Part shown: piece by piece, positions 60,178 through 64,000 of the stretch | Layout of the letters: every line of letters begins with the position of its first letter | How positions within the stretch are numbered: position 1 is the stretch's first letter | Virus record (IMG/VR): IMGVR_UViG_3300005528_000046 | Span: 1 to 64,000 of that record | Origin: a virus | DNA length: 64,000 nt | Direction: 5' to 3' (one strand) | Program-made: the position numbers and the translations under genes | The notes under the pieces: model-generated | What the model was told of the DNA's origin: nothing | The model's input: the letters and a program-made list of their open reading frames with translations, nothing else | Databases searched by the model: none

Positions 60178-60828
60178 TTATACAGTTACCGCAGTTACTT
60201 TTTTAACAGTTACGGTAATTGTTACATTTCCACCAGTTTCATTACCAACAATTGTAATTGTTGCAGTCTTATCTTCAATATATTGAGGTTTAGCAACAAC
60301 TCGGAATTCAAATCCAGCAACTGCAACACTTTGTGCATCTTCATTATCTCCGATAAATCTAGCAGTTGTTGGAAGTACTGAATTTTGTAATGCTCTAGTA
60401 ACTTGAATATCTGCAACAGTTGAATCAGATAAAATAGCAGTATAACCTAAATTAGCATTACCACCTTGTAAATTGCTAGTATTTGGAGTAATTGCAGCAC
60501 CATCTCCTGGAGCTAACAATGTAATTGAAGTATTACCAACCGTTACTACTGGTATATTAGTAGTTTGTTTTGGCAATGTAATTAATTTAGATCGCAATGC
60601 TTGAGTTTCATCTGGAATTGCTTCTGTTATTGGCATATTTTCTATAATAACACCATAATAATTTGTCCCTAACGGATGATTTGGATTCCATAATGAATAA
60701 TCAATTTCATCATCACCTAAAGCAAATTGAGTAATTTTAAAGGCATCTCCACCTTTTGCTAATAATTCTCGTCCTTTAAGAGTTAAAATTGCATCAACTG
60801 TTACAGAACTATTATCTAAATATCCCAT
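60178..60828 (-). CDS. Small structural protein
   Basis: A 216-residue protein. The start (MGYLDNSSVTVDAILTLKGR, then ELLAKGGDAFKITQFALGDD, EIDYSLWNPNHPLGTNYYGV) is a pattern I recognise from structural proteins of marine T4-like phages. The later part is beta-rich (VTVGNTSITLLAPGDGAAIT, ATITIVGNETGGNVTITVTV). Exact function unknown. A TATTTATA box lies 17 bases upstream, and a TAGGAAT ribosome-binding site precedes the ATG. Confidence 0.6.
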   Translation of the reverse strand: MGYLDNSSVTVDAILTLKGRELLAKGGDAFKITQFALGDDEIDYSLWNPNHPLGTNYYGVIIENMPITEAIPDETQALRSKLITLPKQTTNIPVVTVGNTSITLLAPGDGAAITPNTSNLQGGNANLGYTAILSDSTVADIQVTRALQNSVLPTTARFIGDNEDAQSVAVAGFEFRVVAKPQYIEDKTATITIVGNETGGNVTITVTVKKVTAVTV

Positions 60829-60845
60829 ATATTATTCCTATTTTA

Positions 60846-60854
60846 TATAAATAT
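60846..60854 (-). promoter_or_regulatory. TATTTATA box
   Basis: ACATATTTATATAAAATAGG lies 17 bases before the ATG at 60828, after the end of the large structural gene. Confidence 0.5.
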
Positions 60855-60868
60855 GTTATGTTAAAAAA

Positions 60869-63800
60869 TTAAGTTAAAACAAAACTACCTTGATCTCCAG
60901 CAGTTTGATATATTAATTGATTTGGATTTGTTTCTCTCCATTCTACTACAGGTTTACCATCTACAGTCTGTGTAGAGTTCACATTAAAGGCTGGCGATGT
61001 CATTTTAGATCCTGCATATTTTTGATTTTCTCTACCACGTGGTAAATGATCTTGTACTTCAGCAAAACTACCAGTCCATGAATTTGAACTAGACACGTAA
61101 TAAGAACCAGATGCTAAATAAAATTCTGAAAATACTGAATTTAATACAGCTGGTAATACTGCTTCACTCGACCAATATGGCGATGATCCTGTTATATATG
61201 TACTACCACTTCGAAATAAATACTCATAAGAATATGTAGTACCATCATAGCGTTTTGCATTAGATGCAGTTAAATATGCTTGCCATTGGTCATCATCTTC
61301 CGCTGATAGCGTTAATATTTTACCGTCGATTTCTCCGGAATAATTTAAGTAATCTCCAGAAGCTGTTGGAGATACACCAGATAACGTAGTATTATATGTA
61401 TTATCAAATGGTTGAATTTTTGGTAATACTGAAGTTTTATTACGTTCTAATATATTTGGTTGTATTAAAATACCAGTTAATTTATCAGTTCGTGCTGGCA
61501 ATAATTGTTCTAACTGTCGGAAAAATGATAAATCAAACAATGTAAATATCTTTATATAAGAATTTATATCATTTCGATCTGCATATTTTTTCCAATAATC
61601 TTGAGATTTTTGTATCAATCTAGGATATGATTCTGATTGAGCATCTCCCGGGTCTCCTATATAATCATCTAACGATAAAAATCCAAAATGAGCAATGATA
61701 TCTTCATCAATCATTGTTTGCGGTGAAAAATATACTCCTAATTTTTTACTGTCTAATGGAGCTTTATCAAATTGACTTCGTTCGGCTCTAGTTTTGAAAT
61801 CTAACGTACCAACTAATTCATTATCTTCTAATCGTATTTTATTGTCATCATACGTTCCAGCAGCTAAAGATATACCATCAAAGTAATATGTTTCTTCTAT
61901 AGAATCGTATGGTGTTGCTAAAGTCCAAGATGCAAAAGAAGATGTTATTGTAGATGAAACTGGTTGTACTCCAGATAAACTTGCAGTTAATGTATGATTG
62001 ATTTTTTGAGTTAACGGTAAACGATATACTAATTCTGAATATGTATCTAAATTACCGTTATATGCACTAGGAGCTTTAACATGATTATTAAATGCACTAT
62101 CTGATAAACTGCTAGACCATAATCTTAATTCTTGCAATTGACCTACTAATCTAGAGGCGCCTGTACTAGTTCCACCTAATGTAACAGATCCAGAATAAGG
62201 AAATGAACCTGTTGCTGAAGCAGAAACTGCTGCTACAATTTTACCATATTTAGAACGTTTTGCTACAACTTGCAAATTACTTGCTGATGTACGTAGCATT
62301 GCAGTTGTCCATTCTCCATCAAATAATTGTATTGCAGCAGATCCTGTACCATTAATACTAATCGTACCTTTATTTCCACTAACGAAATCTATTGTAACTG
62401 CATGAGAACCTATATTAAATAAATTCATCGTATTTGGAATTCCAGGAAAATCTTCTACATCTGCAGTTCGAAATCTAAGTTCTACGGTATTGATTGACTG
62501 TGAATAAAATGTAGTGACTGTTCCTGCGGCAGATCCGCTTAAATCTAATGCATAATCAAAATTTAATTTTTCATATACCGGCGCACGTTCTAATCTAGGT
62601 CCTCCATATTCTTTAATTGTCATTATAGATTGTGGAATTCCATAACATGATAACAATGCTTGTACACTTCGTTTAGTACCTTTAGATTTTAATAGTAATG
62701 GGAGATTATTAACAATTCGTCTCCAAACAGCGTATGTCATATCACGACCAGGCACTGATGGATCTCCAACTGTATTGGATCCTGTTAATGGAACTCCTGT
62801 TTCAGAAGTACCTAATACATATTGCCATAAATCCTGATATTGATTTCCTTCAGTTAAATTCCAACCAAATTGTTTTGCTACGGAATATAACAATTCATTT
62901 GGCATACCTAATTTAGGATTTTCTTCACGTTTATGTATTTTGGTCATGTGATTGATATACATATAAAGTATATCGTAGTGATGACCTAACATGTTAACAA
63001 ATGTAGCTAAATTTTCATTGGTAGAATCAAATTTAATAAATTCCGGTATTGCTTTATTTAATGAATTGTAATTTCTATCATCATATAAACTAGCGCTATC
63101 ATATACTCCAGAAAACCATGTTTTAAATTGTGTACTATTAACTGGATATAATGTATATGGTATAGTTGAATTAGATTTAGGAACAGGTGTGATATAACTA
63201 CCGGTAATTTGTGGAACATTAGGATTTTCTAATGGTATATTGTGTGTAGTTAATCTAGATGATGATTCATAGTATAAAAACTTTTCAAATGCATCAAATC
63301 CGCTAATTAAATTAGTTTGTTGTTTGCTATAATCTGCAGCATTTGTTGTAGCAACACTTCCAGATAATTGCGATATTACAATACTTTGTGAATTATAATA
63401 TTCTAGTAATTCTAGTTTATATTTAAAATTTTGCAAACGTTCTGTTGCAGAACTATAAAAAATAAAATTATTAAAATCAGAATAATCTATATTTAATTTA
63501 ACACCACTTAACGAACCAGAAAAATACGCATCTACAATTTGTTGTGATGTTTGTACAGATGATCCTAATAAATCCGTCCATGTTTTTAAATCCGTTTCTG
63601 CAGAAATATTATAAGATGCATTTGCATACCAATTTGGATTGGCTAATTTATTGTATTGTTTTTTAGTAACAAAAGGTAATATAGAAATTTTATCTACATA
63701 TGGAGATTTTTGTTCTTCAACTACCCAACATTTAAAATCTGTTTCTATATCAGCTGGCAACGGCTCATATAGTTTTACATACAAATATTCACCAACTACG

Positions 63801-64000
63801 ACACTATTAACAAATAATGCACAGCGATTTCTGCTAAAATTTAATAGATATGGTTTATACCAACGACTTGAAGTTTGTTTTACCGTTTGTATGTAATTTG
63901 TAATTTGAGATAAAAACTCAGGATCTTCAGCATCTATTGCACGTAATCTAAGTTCCGTACGATCTGGAGATATTTCATCAATTCGTAAATGTTGACGTTC
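60869..64000 (-). CDS. Large tail/baseplate structural protein (5' end outside window)
   Basis: The frame has no stop codon up to the right edge, so the gene continues beyond it. Seventy-two further codons are open upstream of the TTG at 63784, reading ERQHLRIDEISPDRTELRLR at the edge and SSRWYKPYLLNFSRNR further on, so a TTG start is unlikely. At least 1043 residues are present. Around residue 430 (numbered from the window edge) LPLLLKSKGTKRSVQALLSC and YGIPQSIMTIKEYGG match a segment common in large tail proteins. A LamG-like sandwich follows (LFNIGSHAVTIDFVSGN, LRLWSSSLSDSAF). The C-terminal third is Ser/Tyr-rich. Probably a wedge or appendage component. Confidence 0.65.
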   Translation of the reverse strand, partial: ERQHLRIDEISPDRTELRLRAIDAEDPEFLSQITNYIQTVKQTSSRWYKPYLLNFSRNRCALFVNSVVVGEYLYVKLYEPLPADIETDFKCWVVEEQKSPYVDKISILPFVTKKQYNKLANPNWYANASYNISAETDLKTWTDLLGSSVQTSQQIVDAYFSGSLSGVKLNIDYSDFNNFIFYSSATERLQNFKYKLELLEYYNSQSIVISQLSGSVATTNAADYSKQQTNLISGFDAFEKFLYYESSSRLTTHNIPLENPNVPQITGSYITPVPKSNSTIPYTLYPVNSTQFKTWFSGVYDSASLYDDRNYNSLNKAIPEFIKFDSTNENLATFVNMLGHHYDILYMYINHMTKIHKREENPKLGMPNELLYSVAKQFGWNLTEGNQYQDLWQYVLGTSETGVPLTGSNTVGDPSVPGRDMTYAVWRRIVNNLPLLLKSKGTKRSVQALLSCYGIPQSIMTIKEYGGPRLERAPVYEKLNFDYALDLSGSAAGTVTTFYSQSINTVELRFRTADVEDFPGIPNTMNLFNIGSHAVTIDFVSGNKGTISINGTGSAAIQLFDGEWTTAMLRTSASNLQVVAKRSKYGKIVAAVSASATGSFPYSGSVTLGGTSTGASRLVGQLQELRLWSSSLSDSAFNNHVKAPSAYNGNLDTYSELVYRLPLTQKINHTLTASLSGVQPVSSTITSSFASWTLATPYDSIEETYYFDGISLAAGTYDDNKIRLEDNELVGTLDFKTRAERSQFDKAPLDSKKLGVYFSPQTMIDEDIIAHFGFLSLDDYIGDPGDAQSESYPRLIQKSQDYWKKYADRNDINSYIKIFTLFDLSFFRQLEQLLPARTDKLTGILIQPNILERNKTSVLPKIQPFDNTYNTTLSGVSPTASGDYLNYSGEIDGKILTLSAEDDDQWQAYLTASNAKRYDGTTYSYEYLFRSGSTYITGSSPYWSSEAVLPAVLNSVFSEFYLASGSYYVSSSNSWTGSFAEVQDHLPRGRENQKYAGSKMTSPAFNVNSTQTVDGKPVVEWRETNPNQLIYQTAGDQGSFVLT

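Noticed and set aside
1-64000. tRNA genes, integrase, insertion sequences, attachment sites.
   Set aside because: None seen by eye; gaps are too short for tRNAs except at 34705-34888 and 53343-53534, which do not fold into a cloverleaf that I can draw.

Overview
The window is a contiguous piece of a large, AT-rich myovirus genome of the T4-like superfamily. Every gene I can support lies on the minus strand, so the transcripts run from right to left. The T4-type virion module is easy to recognise: terminase large subunit, portal, prohead protease, scaffold, major capsid protein, neck proteins, tail terminator, sheath, tube, tape measure and baseplate parts. Many of these proteins look distant from T4, and several replication genes differ in kind from those of T4. 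There is a family A DNA polymerase instead of gp43, a T7 endonuclease I-like resolvase, and one fused SbcD-SbcC protein instead of separate gp47 and gp46. This fits a distant ('far-T4') lineage.

The host is probably a Bacteroidota bacterium; this is inference. The phage encodes a bS21 ribosomal protein whose C-terminal half has the KPSVVKR...KAxYxQ pattern I associate with Bacteroidota bS21. One small membrane protein has a signal peptide ending in SYSQ, a cleavage style common in that phylum.

Layout in transcription order, right to left. 64000-57125: large tail or adhesin structural proteins, the first one cut by the window edge. 57128-53535: a minimal kinase-like protein, a MORN-like protein, an M15-type peptidase and endonuclease I. 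53342-49264: a TOPRIM primase and the SbcD-SbcC fusion. 49236-44024: another structural protein and a nucleotidyltransferase-ligase fusion. 43995-41765: small proteins, including a membrane/coiled-coil pair beside the terminase. 41760-31583: packaging and head genes, with bS21 between the protease region and the scaffold. 31563-27871: PhoH and the neck/tail-terminator genes. 27871-16003: a fibre region with two giant fibres, smaller fibre genes and three tandem glycine-rich paralogues. 15952-4759: sheath, tube, a chaperone pair with a probable frameshift, tape measure and baseplate. 4721-10: DNA polymerase, a possible nuclease, small unknowns and a gp32-like ssDNA-binding protein.

Two features run through the window. 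The first is a sense-strand TATTTATA box (14 exact 9-mers and 4 near copies), found almost only in gene junctions. In three places it follows directly after an intrinsic terminator, so it is the best candidate for this phage's late promoter. The second is a set of otherwise unrelated proteins that begin with a short amphipathic leader ending in a [L/I/F]-x-E-like motif. This resembles the T4 capsid-targeting sequence cleaved by gp21, and it suggests a set of proteins packaged in the head and possibly injected. No tRNA, CRISPR array, insertion sequence or integrase was seen. No stretch over 300 bases lacks a gene; the longest gaps are 34705-34888 and 53343-53534, and both are described.
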